DNA of 64,000 nt from Lepus europaeus (Eukaryota > Chordata > Mammalia > Lagomorpha > Leporidae). Of the stretch, positions 52,535 to 63,968 are shown one piece after another. Below the pieces are notes generated by a model that did not search any database, had not been told where the DNA came from, and saw only the letters and a program-made list of their open reading frames with translations. The stretch's first letter is position 1; each line of letters begins with the position of its first letter. Position numbers and translations under genes: made by a program. The stretch is taken from NCBI RefSeq assembly GCF_033115175.1, contig NC_084850.1, positions 1,116,001-1,180,000 of the forward strand, in the 5' to 3' direction.

Positions 52535-52885
52535 CAGGCGCTTCAGGCGAGGGTGAGCGCCCCCTCCCCCGTCCGAGCGGGCACGTTCATGTTCCAGTCC
52601 TGGCGCCCGCGTCTCCAGCTCCAGACGCATGTGACTCAGCCCCGCCGGCCTTGCCAAGCCGTCTAGACCCGAGCGTCTCCCCGCGGAGGGGGCGATCCCG
52701 CCCGCCGTTTCCTCTGCTGCTGGCCACGCCGGCTGAGTCCCGCGCACGTGCAGGGGCGCGCGCACGCTCCCGCCACGCCTGCTCGGCGACCTGCGCATCC
52801 CCCTGGACCGCGAGAGCCAGGAGTGCGCAGGCATGGGAGCGTGAGCGAGAACTAAGACGCCCGCCTATCCTCTCTATTTATGGGA
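52535..52885 (-). promoter_or_regulatory. CpG cluster with minus-strand TATA-like box; candidate distal promoter
   Basis: CpG-dense sequence at 52,535-52,860 ends at ATAAATA (minus strand, 52,881-52,875) within CCCATAAATAGAGAGG. A start about 25-30 bases further on (near 52,848) would run into the island toward ECMX, 4.8 kb away. No good minus-strand donor was found inside, so the link to ECMX is a guess. A GAGG|GTGAGC on the plus strand near 52,551 is an alternative direction. Confidence 0.4.
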
Positions 52886-53889
52886 GCTGAGGCAAGGAGA
52901 CCAATGAAGACCGCAGCTGAGCTTCCTTGAGGTGCACTCTCCTGGGGACACCCCAGGCACACAGCCAGGCTCTGGCCACTCCCGCCCCGCCCCCCAACAC
53001 AGGACACACCCTGCAGACCCTTTTGAGCCATAGGTGTGGGCTGGGATCCCAGGAGCTTGTGGCCTGAGAGGCAGGTGATGGCGGCATCCCCTGGGTTTTA
53101 AGGGCCTTTCAATGGCAGGAGGTGAGTGTAGGTAGGGCTCCCAGTGGGGAACAGCCCCTGCTGGGCGTCACCAGGGCCCTTGCCCCAGCATGGAAGTGAC
53201 AGGGAGAGGCGATCAAAGTCCCCTGGCAGCCTGTCCACCCTCTGTGCCAGGAGCTTCCCAAGGGGGACCCAGAGGTCCAGAATGAGAACATTCTGCAGTT
53301 GACAGTCTTCCCTCAATTCCTAGAATGACAGCGGTGGCCATGCAGAGCCAAGATCAGAGAGCCCTGGACTCCCCCAAGGCTGCAGACACAGCAGACCCCT
53401 GTCTGGAAGCCCCCTGACGGCGGCTCTCACGTCCTATTGGCTTAGAGGCATCAGAGACATGTGCTGGGCCAGGGCACAGGAATGAATGACGGGCACTGGA
53501 GGGAAATCGCTGTCCTTCCCATTTGAGGAACTCTTTTCCAAAGTTGGGGGCTGCTGAAGCCTTGTGGCTCTTTCTCGTTTCGTCTGCACGCAACTCTCTG
53601 CCCACCTGCATGAAGACTGGGATCCTGGCTGGCACAGATGGCATGGCCCGGCTGCAAGACCTGGGCACCAGCAGCTCTGCATGGCAGGAGCAGAGCACTC
53701 CGTGCAGCAGGGGGAGGAGGAACATGGGGAGGAACAGGGGAGGGGGAAGGGAAGGAGGGAGAGGGCAGGAGGTGGTGGCAGCTCCCATCCGGGCTGTGTC
53801 TCACCTGGAGAGAGGCCCTACTGAGACCATTCTCATTACCCTGTCTCATTTCTCCCCCAAAGCCAATGGCAGGTCCTCCCCTGAAATTT

Positions 53890-53980
53890 CAATCTCTCTC
53901 TCTCTCTCTCCCTCTCTCTCTCTCCCTCTCTCTCTTCCCCTCTCTCTCTCCCCCTCTCTCTCTCCCCCTCCCCCTCTGAG
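53890..53980. repeat. (CT)n low-complexity tract
   Basis: CTCTCT units interrupted by CCC, about 90 bases. Confidence 0.88.
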
Positions 53981-55754
53981 TCTTCATTTGGCACTTACCA
54001 CCCTTATTGGGAACTGTGGCATGGGGCTGAGGGAGGAGGGAGACTCGATCCTGTGAAGGTTTCCAGGTTCACCGTCACTTGGCCTGGTGCCCTCCACAGC
54101 TCCCCTGGATAGCCCAGTGCTCCAGAGCTGGGGGCCGATTCGGTGACCCCCAAGTCCTGGGCCATATATTTCTGTACCCATGGCAGAAACGGAGGCATCG
54201 CACAGGCTCTCATTTTCCAATGCGTTTGCCAAGCACTGACACATGGCTAAGGCCCTGCCGGGCAGCTCGAGTCGGAGCCTCCCCCGTCCCCATGCCGTGC
54301 TCGGGAGGTTGACTCTTGCTGTGTGTTACATCCAGGTCTGTCCAGGACCCCGCAGCTTGCCCTGCCTCACTCCGGGTCAGGGGTCCTTGAGCCTCATTTT
54401 TAGTCCCGGCTGCACTTAGACCTCCCTCACAGAACCCTGGGTCTCTTGGAAGGAATGCCCCTTAGAGATCTGCCCGCTCCTTCCTCCACTGCTCTGTATC
54501 CCTGGGCTCGCATGCCTCCCCAGACAGGCAGCTCCCTCCCTCTCCAGGCTGTCAGCTGATGTTTAGACAGTGTGAGCTTGCTTCCATCTTTCCAGAAGTT
54601 TCTACACTGGGCCTCTTGTCCTTTCTTTCCCTGAGAGATCCAGCAGTCTCCAGTCTTTCCAGTGGAGGAGGCAGGAGGATTTGGGGTAATGTGGTCAGGG
54701 TGCGGCAGCCATCCTCATGAGCTGGGGGCTGGCTTGCAGGCCCCTCATCCATGAGCATGGCCTCTAAGAGCTTGCGAGATGGTGTCCTCCGGCCAAGGCC
54801 CTGCTGATTCTGCCACGTCCCACCCTGTCCCCTTGACAGAGTTGCTGAGTTGGGGAAAGGCCTGCTTAGTGGACTGGCTCCATGGAAATGGGTGGAGAAG
54901 GGGAATTTTCTTCCAGAATACACAGGGGCTGGTCTCTTCCTGATCCTCAGGAGCAAAGGATATGGGGAGGGTGGCGGGGGTGGGGGCTGCCATACTGCCA
55001 TGGTTGGTCCCGCCAAATTCCCCAGTCCTAGGAAAGAGCCACAGACAAACCCACAAGAATTTGAACGTCTGGGCTGGGGCTATGATCGAAATGAAATTTT
55101 CTAAAAAGAAAGAAAAATCAAAACAGAAAAAAAGGAACAAAATTTAAAAAAAAGCAACCCAAAGTCCTTTCTTAGTTTCCACAAGGGCCCAAGGCAGCAG
55201 CCTGTTGTGGGGTGGAAAGAGCCCTGAAGGCGCTTTGCAGGTTTCCGGGCCGTGGGCTGCTGCGCCTTCGGCTCCCCAGGTCCCTTTAGCTCCAGTTTAG
55301 AGGCTCCGTGTCCTCCAAACAGCCTGAAATTCCAGAACTTTTCGTCAGGATCAGACCCTGCCCAAGGCCAGCGGGGCCTGTGGCAGGGCCTCTCACGGCC
55401 AGGCTGAGGTCCCCTCCAGGTAGTCCCCGGCTCCTGCCCAGTCTGCCCTCCCAAGACTTGCCCCCTGACGCCGCCCTGCAGGAGATGGCAGGGCGGGCCA
55501 CAGAGGAGGGCCGGCTCCAGGCGGCTGGCACCAGCCACCTTCTAGCTCCTTCCTGTCTTGTCCAGTCAGCAGGTCTCAGGGTTGGGGGCATTCCTTGAGC
55601 TGGGGGCTTCGCAGATCTCAGGAACAGGCGATTGACAAATCCATTCCAGACTCACTTTGTTTCAGGGGTCCAAGAGATACCACAAAACGCTGTCATAGCG
55701 GGAAGGAGCTGTGGTGAGCCGAGGAAGCAGGGCCGGGGAGAACCATGCAACAGC

Positions 55755-55945
55755 CATTTTCACGGCGCTTTTCGTAAGCATTTTGTAGGATTTGTTACCT
55801 CATGTCATGCTCAACAGCAATCCAGGGAGTTAGGTGCTCTCACTGTCTCCGTTAGCAGAAGGCACGGAGGCACAGACAGGTTTGCTTACCCATCCGAAGT
55901 CACACAGCTATGAGTAGTGAGGTTGGGCTTGAAGTCAATAAACTT
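55755..55945 (-). repeat. MIR SINE
   Basis: Reverse complement of MIR: 'ggagttaggtgctctcactg', 'ggcacggaggcacagacagg' and 'cgaagtcacacagctatgag'. It is close to full length. Confidence 0.8.
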
Positions 55946-56039
55946 CTAACTATATAGCGGGAGCGTGAGAAACACAAGATGAGCCCCTCGGTGGCAGATG
56001 GATTGCTCAAGTCCCAGTTCCATTCTGCACACAAGGATT

Positions 56040-56650
56040 CCCTTCGCCCTTATAGGGACCGTGCCCCGCCCCGCCGCCGACAGCGGCCAGGGAGAACCCG
56101 AGCAAGGCGGGAGCGCCCCCTGCCGGAGGAGCCTCGCCTCTACATGTCTTAGTTCCTGGCTGCCTGTAGGGACCACCGCCAGCTGGGCCCGCGACCGAGT
56201 GAGCTCCAGCTAGATCCACCCCGCCCGCCTCCTGTCCCGCCCTCTCCGCTGTGCTCAGTCTCCCGGGTGGTGCGGAGCCCGGCGCGCGGGGCCTCCGGGG
56301 AAGACGCGGCCCAATGGGAAGGCGTGGCGGGGGAGAGGTGGGCCATAGCACGGAGATTCTGCTCCCGCCCCAAGCGAGTGCGGCCTGGCGCATGATTGGC
56401 AACCAGGCCGGCCAGTGAGGCGGAGCTGTGGGCGGGGCGCGGGGCAGAGCGCGAAACATGGCGGGGCAGGGATCTTGCGTCGGCGGCGTCGGCGACTGCT
56501 CCCAAGAGAACGAAGACAGCGTGTTCAAAGCGGCCGTGGAGGTGTTCCAGAAGCTTAAGGTGCCTCAGGCCTAGGGAGCCACTCCCGGGCGTTCTGGGCA
56601 GTGCCCTGTCCGAAGCCCGGACGCGATCGCGGTGGAGGTCGGCGGCGCCA
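56040..56650 (+). promoter_or_regulatory. HAUS7: HAUS7 CpG-island promoter
   Basis: CpG-dense sequence around the HAUS7 start. It has CCAAT motifs (CCCAATGGG near 56,309-56,317; ATTGG near 56,395) and GC boxes (GGGCGGGGC near 56,431), and lacks TATA. The ATG is embedded in AACATGGCGG, a YY1-type element. This is typical for a housekeeping promoter. Confidence 0.75.
56458..56559 (+). CDS. HAUS7: HAUS7 coding exon 1 (start codon)
   Basis: Residues 1-34: MAGQGSCVGGVGDC to KAAVEVFQKLK. The start is the human-type MAGQ. The donor AAG|GTGCCT is weaker than the others but lies at the expected border. Phase 0. Confidence 0.93.
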
Positions 56651-57215
56651 TGCAGCTGCAGTACCAGTCAGGGTCGTGCCCTGCACGTTCCTGCCTTTAC
56701 GGCTTGTGCCTGGTAGTTGGGGCCAGCGTCATGCACCGAACTCTGCGAGACCCAGGCTGGGCGCTCGGGGCGGTACAGAGAGGGAGGACGCAGACCCTGG
56801 CCTCAAGGAGCTTGGGGGACCTGAGTGGTGGGATAGATGGGCGCCAGGTGGGACCTGGGCGCTAGGCTGGGTGTCAGGAGCCACAGTGAGGAACCCGGGA
56901 CCTAGAGGTCAGGGAGCTGTGCCGGGTCCACTCGGCTGCTAGCGGCTCCCCGGCCCCGCCTCATCCCTCCCGTTGCTGCCAGCTGTGGCCAGGAGCTGAA
57001 ACTTGAAAGCCCACCCGGAGGCTTTGCTCCTAGTCCTGCTGTCACCAGGGATCGGAGGGGCGACTCTAAGGCGGTGGGTTCTAGGAAACTGGAACTCCTG
57101 GCAAAGTGCAAAGAGAGCACGGGGCGGGAGATGGGTATGCAGGAAGGGGTCCTGAGCGCCGCTCCGCAGTGATGGTGGCTTCCAAAAGCTTGTGACTTTG
57201 CGTTTCTTTGCCCAG

Positions 57216-57331
57216 GACCTCAAATGCCCCTTTCTGGAGGGCCTGTACATCACAGAACCGAAGACGATTCATGAACTGCTGTGTAACCCCTCCAAGTACC
57301 GCTTGGAGATTCTGGAATGGATGTGCATACG
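57216..57331 (+). CDS. HAUS7: HAUS7 coding exon 2
   Basis: Residues 35-72 plus two bases: [20 protein letters not shown] to LEILEWMCI. Acceptor TTTGCCCAG, donor ATACG|GTAATG. Near identity with human HAUS7. Confidence 0.96.
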
Positions 57332-57661
57332 GTAATGCCCAGGTTTCTTCCTTTTCCTGTAGGTGCCCAGGGGCAGCTCCCAGCCCCCCTGGCAGCATGT
57401 CGCTTCTCCTCCCACAGGGCTGCACACACTGCCACAGCAGCCGGGTGCATAAGAAGTGCTGGCTCTGCGGATGTGCTCGGACTAGGGGTGAAGTGTCCCC
57501 TCGCTGGGGTGCTCAACTGGACTTCTGAGAGGCTTGGCTATCTTAAAACTGTGGGTGGAGAAGGTCTGTGCCAACCCCACTGGGAGTCACTGGCTCTCGC
57601 GGTGTTTGGCGTGGTCCTCAGAGACCTCACTGGAATGGCCGTGGTCTATTGATATTGCAGT

Positions 57662-57767
57662 CATTTTTTAAAAAATGATTTATTAATTTTTTGAAAGTCA
57701 GAGTTACACACAGAGAGAAGGAGAGGCAGAGTCAGATATATATACATACATATATATATATATATAC

Positions 57768-57806
<39 letters not shown>

Positions 57807-58072
57807 AGGGAGGTCTTCCATTCACTGGTTCATTCCCCAATTAGGCATAATAGCTGGAGCTGTGCCGATCCAAAGCCAGGAGCCAGGAGCTTCTTCCGGG
57901 TCTCCCATGCGGGTACGAGGGCCCAAGGACTTGGACCATCTTCTACTGCTTTCCCAAGCCATAGCAGAGAGCTACATCAGAAGAGGAGCAGCCAGGACTC
58001 GAACCGGCGCTAGTATGGGATACTGGCACTGCAGGCAGTGGCTTTACCCGCTACACCACAGCGCCAGCCGCA
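57662..58072 (-). repeat. Lagomorph CSINE with TA/GA microsatellite expansion
   Basis: Reverse-complement CSINE, flanked by ATATTGCAGT at 57,652-57,661 and 58,073-58,082. Its tail-proximal CT region has expanded into (TA)n and (GA)n runs at about 57,736-57,802, making the copy longer than usual. Confidence 0.92.
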
Positions 58073-58351
58073 ATATTGCAGTTTTTTGTGTCCTGCTAAC
58101 CCTTGGTGTTGAGAAAGGGGCCTGAGCAGAAGCCTGATACCAGAGCAGCAAGATCAGGAGACAGCCTGATATTTGAATCTCTGCCGCCCTCTCACCTTCT
58201 AGGCCTTTCCTTAGGCCTCAGTGTACCACTGCTTCATAACCCTTTTCTCTCATTGAGCTTGTTCTGCCTCCTGGAAAACACTGTTTAGGTGTCTACATGT
58301 TCTACATCACTCCTACACAGCCTTTGAATACCCAGAGCTCACATACCAATT

Positions 58352-58675
58352 CATTTTTTTAAAGATTTTTATTTATTTATTTATTTGTTTGAATGGCAGA
58401 GAGAGAGAGGTCTTCCATCCAATGGTTTACTCCCCACATGGCCGCAACAGCTGGAGCTGAGCTGATCTGAAGCCAGGAACCAGGAGCCAGGAGCTTCTTC
58501 TGGGTCTCCCACGTGGGTGCAGGGGCCCAAGGACTTGGGCCATCTTCCACTGCTTTCCCAGGCCATAACAGAGAGCTGGATCAGAAGTGGAGCAGCCAGG
58601 ACTTGAACCGGCACTCTTATGGGATGCCGCTGTTGCAGGCAGCTGCTTTACCCACTATGCCACAGCGCCAGCCCT
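58352..58675 (-). repeat. Lagomorph CSINE
   Basis: Reverse complement with 'aaagatttttatttatttat' tail on the left and 'ccactatgccacagcgccag' head on the right. Confidence 0.92.
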
Positions 58676-59044
58676 GTCACATTTCATTTTAAACTGTCTC
58701 CTGTTCACAGAGTGAAACGCCTTCCTCCTCTCTCCATAGGCACCCAGAGCTGTGTAAGCTATAGCCCCTGCCACAGCCCTCAGCCGGTCGGTGCTCATTT
58801 GGCCCGCTGCCCGGTCTGGCTCGACAGAGCGTGCGCCACTGGGAGGTGCTCCTGGCTGCAGCAGCCCTCAAGGGGCTGGGGCTTTAGCAGGTGCAGGTCC
58901 TGGTATTGGGCTGGAAGGGGGTGGCATTTGATCTCGGAGGAAATGACAGGTGCTTGTTTGGACAGCAGCAGGAACTCCAGGTGTGTGTGTGTTGGGGGCT
59001 GGCAGCGGCGGCCCAAATGGCAGCTTGGGGCAGCCCACCTGGGG

Positions 59045-59410
59045 CCTTACAAGACACGTGAAGGCCTTTGAACTTTATGCCCTGTGCAGGGCAAGCATAG
59101 GAGCACAGGAGTGATTTCCTGAAATCAGCAATTTGGCGAGGTGACTCAGGGGCTCTGTGACAGATGGATTTGGAGGGCAGAGGCTGGAGGCAGGAGACCA
59201 GTAGCCCAGGCAAAGATGGCAGGAACCTGGTTCAGTGTGGCAGATGGCTTCTGTGACAGCCACTGCCGGTCCTGGAGGGACCAGTGCCTGCTCCAGGAAC
59301 CTGGGAGGAGAGGCAGTGGTGGGCAGTGCCTGGCCAACTGGGAGGGTCCTGAGCAAGGTCCCAGGATGAGGCCCAGATTTGTTGGGTTCAGGCAGAAGCT
59401 GGGGGCCGGC
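59045..59410 (-). repeat. L2 LINE fragment
   Basis: 'ggcctttgaactttatgccc', 'agcacaggagtgatttcctg' and 'ggaggcaggagaccagtagc' follow the reverse complement of the L2 3' region in order. Confidence 0.65.
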
Positions 59411-60275
59411 TGGGAGCCAGGGTGCTCTGTTGGCTGGAGAGGGGTGGAGAGGTAGCAGGCAAAGGCTGTGTCCCGCAGATGCTTCTAGTACTTCTCTGTG
59501 TACCAGAAACCAACACCTTTGAAGAAGTAGCCTGGCAACATAGCACGCCGTGGCATGTGGCAACAGTGTCTTAGGCCTTTCAAGGGTCCTAAGGGGGCAG
59601 ATTTCAGGTCTCCTCCACATTTCACATTTCCTGTCTTTGCACTTGGCTGCGTGCTGTCTTCCCCTACTCAGGGCTGCCTTTTATACCTTATCCCGGTGGA
59701 ACCTGGAACGTGTACCTGGCAGTGGCTGAGGGCTCCGTGTGTGCTGCGCATTGGCCCTCATTGTGGGGTGGGCCCGAGCCCTGTGGACCCCTGGGTTGCC
59801 ATGGTCCAGGCTGCGTGGGGTTTCTTTGGTGCTTTCAAGGTCTTGAGCACTGTTGGTTTCGGCTCTGCTCCCTGCTGTGAGATGAACTTCAGTGACAGCC
59901 CATCTTCTTCCTGTCCCTGCGTGTGGGGGGTGTCTTAAGGAGGCACGAAGGCAGGTGATGCAGGCAAGGCAGCTGGGTCCAGGCTGCTTCCCTCCTGCAG
60001 TCCTGGGCAAGTGTGGCTCTGGGGTGGGGCAGTGAGTCCACTCTGTGGGCAGCCAATGTGCACCTCCCCACCGTGCTAGATCGGCAAGCCCCTAGTAGGT
60101 GGAGTCCAGCCTCCGTAGCCCTGTGGACAGAGCCTCTCTCTGGACACTGGGGGCCTGTCATGGTGGCTGCCTAGTGAGGGCAGCCTCAGCAGCCGATCCT
60201 GGGGCCTTGCCACTGTGCTGGGCGTGAGCTTGGGACTGAGACCTGGCAGAAGGATGGAGTTGTGTCATTTGCTAT

Positions 60276-60596
60276 TTTTTTTAACATTTATTTATTTATT
60301 TGAGAGACAGAGTTACAGAAAGAGAGAAGGAGAGACAGAGCGAAAGGTCTTCAATCCTCTGGTTCACTCCCCAGATGGCTGCAATGGCTGGAGACATGCT
60401 GATCCGAAGCCAGGAGCTTCTTCTGGGTCTCCCACGTGGGTGCAGGGGCCCAAGGACTTGGGCCATCTTCCACTGCTTTCCCAGGCCATGGCAGAGAGCT
60501 GGATTGGAAGAGGAGCAGCCGGGGCAGGAGCTGGTGCCCATATGGGATGCCGGTGCTTCAGGCCAGGGCGTTAACCCACTGCGCCACAGCGCCGGC
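60276..60596 (-). repeat. Lagomorph CSINE
   Basis: Tail 'aacatttatttatttatttg' on the left, head 'cccactgcgccacagcgccg' on the right. Central part intact. Confidence 0.93.
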
Positions 60597-61274
60597 TCTG
60601 GATGTCTGCTTAGCAAGATTTTTCCACCCAGGGCCAATCGATGGTGGTGGGGCTGGGTGCCAGTAGAACTTTATTTACGGAAATGGTCCTGCTTGTGAGC
60701 CGATGTCTGCTTTAAACTGTGGATTAGGCTCCTGCCCTCTCTGGAAAGAACAAAGCATGGGCATTTACTGATGTAGAGGCAATGGTCGCTCATCCATTCC
60801 ACTCTCGCTGGCCGTGGCACAGAGATCTATGAGGCCCTGGAAGTGCATGGGAGGAAGCCAGCTCCTGGCATCACCAGCCCAAAGTCTGGGACAGAGGGAC
60901 CTCAAGGTGGCTGCGGTCTTTCTTCTGGCGCTGGGGGCTGGGGGGGGGGGGGCACCCTGCAGAGTGGCCCGCGCCACCAGTCCAAGGATGAGCTCAGAGC
61001 ACGGAGGAATGGGCTCTTTCTCCTGTGCACTTGCTGCCCTGTCTTTTGTATTGTGAGAATTATTTTCAGTGTTCAAATTCCCATTTCCCAGGTGAGCTTT
61101 CTGAAGTATCTTTTCTCTGGTAATTGATAGAGATGCACTTCCCATGGCATAGAGTTAACCAAGTTAAAACAGTTCAGTGGCGTTTGGCACGGGCACAGGG
61201 AGTTGCCTTGTTTGGGGTCTGTGGGGGGCTCCCTGGCTCTCCCGGGCCTGACTGCCTGTGCTGTTTGCCCGCAG

Positions 61275-61342
61275 AGCCTGCCCCTCCTTGCAGGAAAAGT
61301 TCAGCTCACTGAAGGCGTCCCCGCCGGAGCTGAAGATCCGAG
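61275..61342 (+). CDS. HAUS7: HAUS7 coding exon 3
   Basis: Completes R73 and encodes ACPSLQEKFSSLKAS, PPELKIR (to residue 95) plus one base. Acceptor GCCCGCAG, donor CGAG|GTAGGT. Confidence 0.95.
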
Positions 61343-61478
61343 GTAGGTCTCGCTGTGGGATTTGCTGGTAAGCTCTGGTTCTGGACTTGTAGTGCATTGT
61401 CTGTTGGACTGATGTGTTGTTCTAGCAGGGGTGGGGAGCCTTTTTTGTGCCCAGAGCCAGTTGGACATTTTTGTTTGT

Positions 61479-61792
61479 TCTTAAAGATTTATTTTATATA
61501 TTTGAAAGGCAGAGTTACAGAGCGAGAAAGGGAGAGACGGAATCTTCCACCCTTTGGTTTACTCCCCAAATGGCCACAACAGCCAGGGCTGGGCCAGTCT
61601 GAAAGCAAGAGCCAGGAGCTTCATCCACATGGTTTCAGGGGCCCAAGTACCTGGGCCATCTTCCCCTGCTTTTCCAGGCACATTAGCTGGGAGTTGGATG
61701 GGAAGTGGAGCTGCCAGGACTTGAATTGGTGCCCATATGGGATGCTGGCGCTGCAGACTGTGGGCTTAACCTACTGTGCCACAGTGCCGGCC
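61479..61792 (-). repeat. Lagomorph CSINE
   Basis: Reverse complement: tail 'aaagatttattttatatatt', head 'actgtgccacagtgccggcc'. Moderately diverged. Confidence 0.92.
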
Positions 61793-62274
61793 CCACTTGG
61801 ATATTTATAACATCATTTGTGGGCCATACAAAATTATCAACTTAAAAATGAGCCTTGTCAATGTTGGTAGAACTTTCTAGACTCAAGATGAACATGTGTT
61901 TGTTCCAACCACTCCAAGGTAGGTAAAGCGGACCCTGGAACTGCTGTCTGCACCAGGCAGCATTGCCGGATTGATGATCTGGAGACAGCTGTCCATGCAC
62001 CTGGGAAGAGCCAGGAGAATGTGCTGTTGTGTCTTGGAGCTGTTGTGTCTGGCACATTCCTACTGATGGACGCCCGGAGGCTGACGCCCAGGCACACATA
62101 CTGACCCTAGCCCTCAGGATGACCACAGCCACAGACTTTCCCACTCCCAGCCTTGTCTCCCTCATCAGAGTGTGCTGGGTGTCAGGCCTGTCAAAGAGTG
62201 GAAGCAGGAAAACCAGGACAAGTAGGGGGTTAGGATTCTTCTTGAATTCATTTGACAAGTATTGTTTCAACTTT

Positions 62275-62602
62275 TAAATTCAATTGAATTTTTACTTATT
62301 TGAAAAGTGGGGTAGGGGAAGAGAGATGGGTGTTCCATCTGATTGAGAGAGACAGAAAGATCTTCCATCTGCTACTTCACTTCTCAAATGCCTGCAATAG
62401 GGACTGGGTCAGGCTGAAGGGGGGAGCCTCAAACTTCAGCCTGGTCTCCCAGGTGGGTGGCAGGGATCAAGTGCTGCCTCCCAGGGTAACACTAGCCGGA
62501 AGCGGGGCTGGAAGTGGAGTTGGGACTTGAACGCAGGCACTCTGCTACAGGATGTGGGCATCCCAAGTGCGCCTTAACTCCTGCACCAAGTGCCCACCCC
62601 CC
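62275..62602 (-). repeat. Old lagomorph CSINE
   Basis: A diverged reverse-complement copy with 'tttttacttatttgaaaag' and 'cttaactcctgcaccaagtg'. Older than its neighbours. Confidence 0.8.
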
Positions 62603-62604
62603 TC

Positions 62605-63060
62605 TGACAAATGCCGAAGGAGCCCCTACTACAGTGCATGGCACTGTTTGAGGTGCTGGGGGCACAGTGGTAGATTTTGCAACCTTCATGGAGCTTGCAT
62701 GGTAGCTGGGAGACACAGACAGTAAACCAAGAAGGCAGTATCGTGTCAGCATCGTGTGGCCAGGGTGAGGGCTGAGTTCAGTGGGGATTGGAGGGTTACG
62801 GGAAGTGTGGTCCTGTTGACATTGAAGGCATAAAGGGAGGAAGTGAGCCGGCAGAGAGCAGGAGGAATACCGTTCAGGATAAGGGAACAGCGCAAAGAGC
62901 CTGAGGTATAGCTGTGCCTGGCAGCTTTGAGGGAGGCTGAGGAGGCTAGAGTGGCTGGAGCAGAGTGGAGAGCAAGGGGAAGGGAAGGGGAGGTCAGGCC
63001 AGGTCCTGTGGGACACAGAAGGGCGTGGACTTCTACTCCAAGGAAGGCTGTGGTCTGGTG
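62605..63060 (-). repeat. L2 LINE 3' fragment
   Basis: 'cccctactacagtgcatggc', 'catggagcttgcatggtagc', 'gcctgaggtatagctgtgcc' and 'gaggctagagtggctggagc' follow the reverse complement of the L2 3' UTR over more than 400 bases. Confidence 0.8.
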
Positions 63061-63489
63061 TTGGGCTGAACGGGCTCCCTGGGCACCCTGTGCCAAGAAC
63101 AGGGCCATCGGGCAGAGGCAGGGAGAGCAGCGCAGGGCTCCTGCAGTGACTGATCCAGGTAAGAGATGGGGAGGGGAGGGGTGCTGTGGGTAGATCCTGC
63201 GTTTGTAGTGACGGGAGGGTCAGCTGCACTTGCTGAGGGGAAGACGGGTCGGGGGACCTGAGGATTTGGGTTACGGCCTGGGGAGCACACTAGAATCTGT
63301 GGAACGTTTGGCATTGCTACTCTGCTCCCTTCTTGCCAGAGCTTGCTAGAGCAGGTGCCTGCAGGGTTTTGCTTTCTGCTGAGGTGTGTGTGTGTGTTGG
63401 GGAGGGTGGAGTCAGGCCTGCCCAGGTTTTCTGGCTCTGAGTCCTGGCATTGTACTCTATGCAAATGGCCAAGATGTGGCTAGGCATTG

Positions 63490-63580
63490 TCTGCCCTGGG
63501 CAAGGACTCAGGTTTCCCATCTGTGAAATGGAGCCAAGGCCCACCTTGTAGAATTGCTGGCAAGCTCATAGGAGATGGTG
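63490..63580 (+). repeat. MIR SINE-like fragment
   Basis: 'ggtttcccatctgtgaaatg' and the following 'accttgtagaattgctgg' are a MIR 3' half. Confidence 0.6.
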
Positions 63581-63968
63581 GTATGAAAAGCGTCAGGATG
63601 GTGACAGATGCGTGTGTTCTTCCTGTTACTGCAGCCTCCCGAGGTCTCTCAGGGGTGGCACGGGGCAGGTCGTGGAGGTTCTCTGACCTCTGGTGGCCTT
63701 AGCAGCCAGGCTTAGAGACCCAGGCATTCAGCCCCGTTCCAGGCAAGGAGGCCCCAAGAGAGGGTAGTGCCTGGGAGCAGGTCACAGAGCCAGAGGCAGC
63801 GCTGGCACCCTGTGTGTTGTCACGAACCCGCCTTGTCCACTGTGCATACAAGCACCGTCTTTGGGCTTCAGGGCCTGCCGCTGCCGTCACCTTGGCCGCC
63901 AGCATGTACGAGCGTTCTCCTGTGTTAGAGTGGGTGTCTGCGGTAACAGGGGCTTTGTGCTTCTGCAG

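Larger units (their letters stand above)
52890..56030. other. Upstream of HAUS7: no gene seen
   Basis: Contains a CT-rich run (53,890-53,980) and a MIR piece (55,755-55,945). No exon was recognised. Confidence 0.55.
57332..61274 (+). other. HAUS7: HAUS7 intron 2
   Basis: A 3.9-kb intron with three SINEs on the minus strand (57,662-58,072; 58,352-58,675; 60,276-60,596) and an L2 fragment (59,045-59,410). Confidence 0.75.
61343..63968 (+). other. HAUS7: HAUS7 intron 3
   Basis: A 2.6-kb intron with two SINEs (61,479-61,792; 62,275-62,602), an L2 piece (62,605-63,060) and MIR-like pieces near 63,490 and 63,755. Confidence 0.75.
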
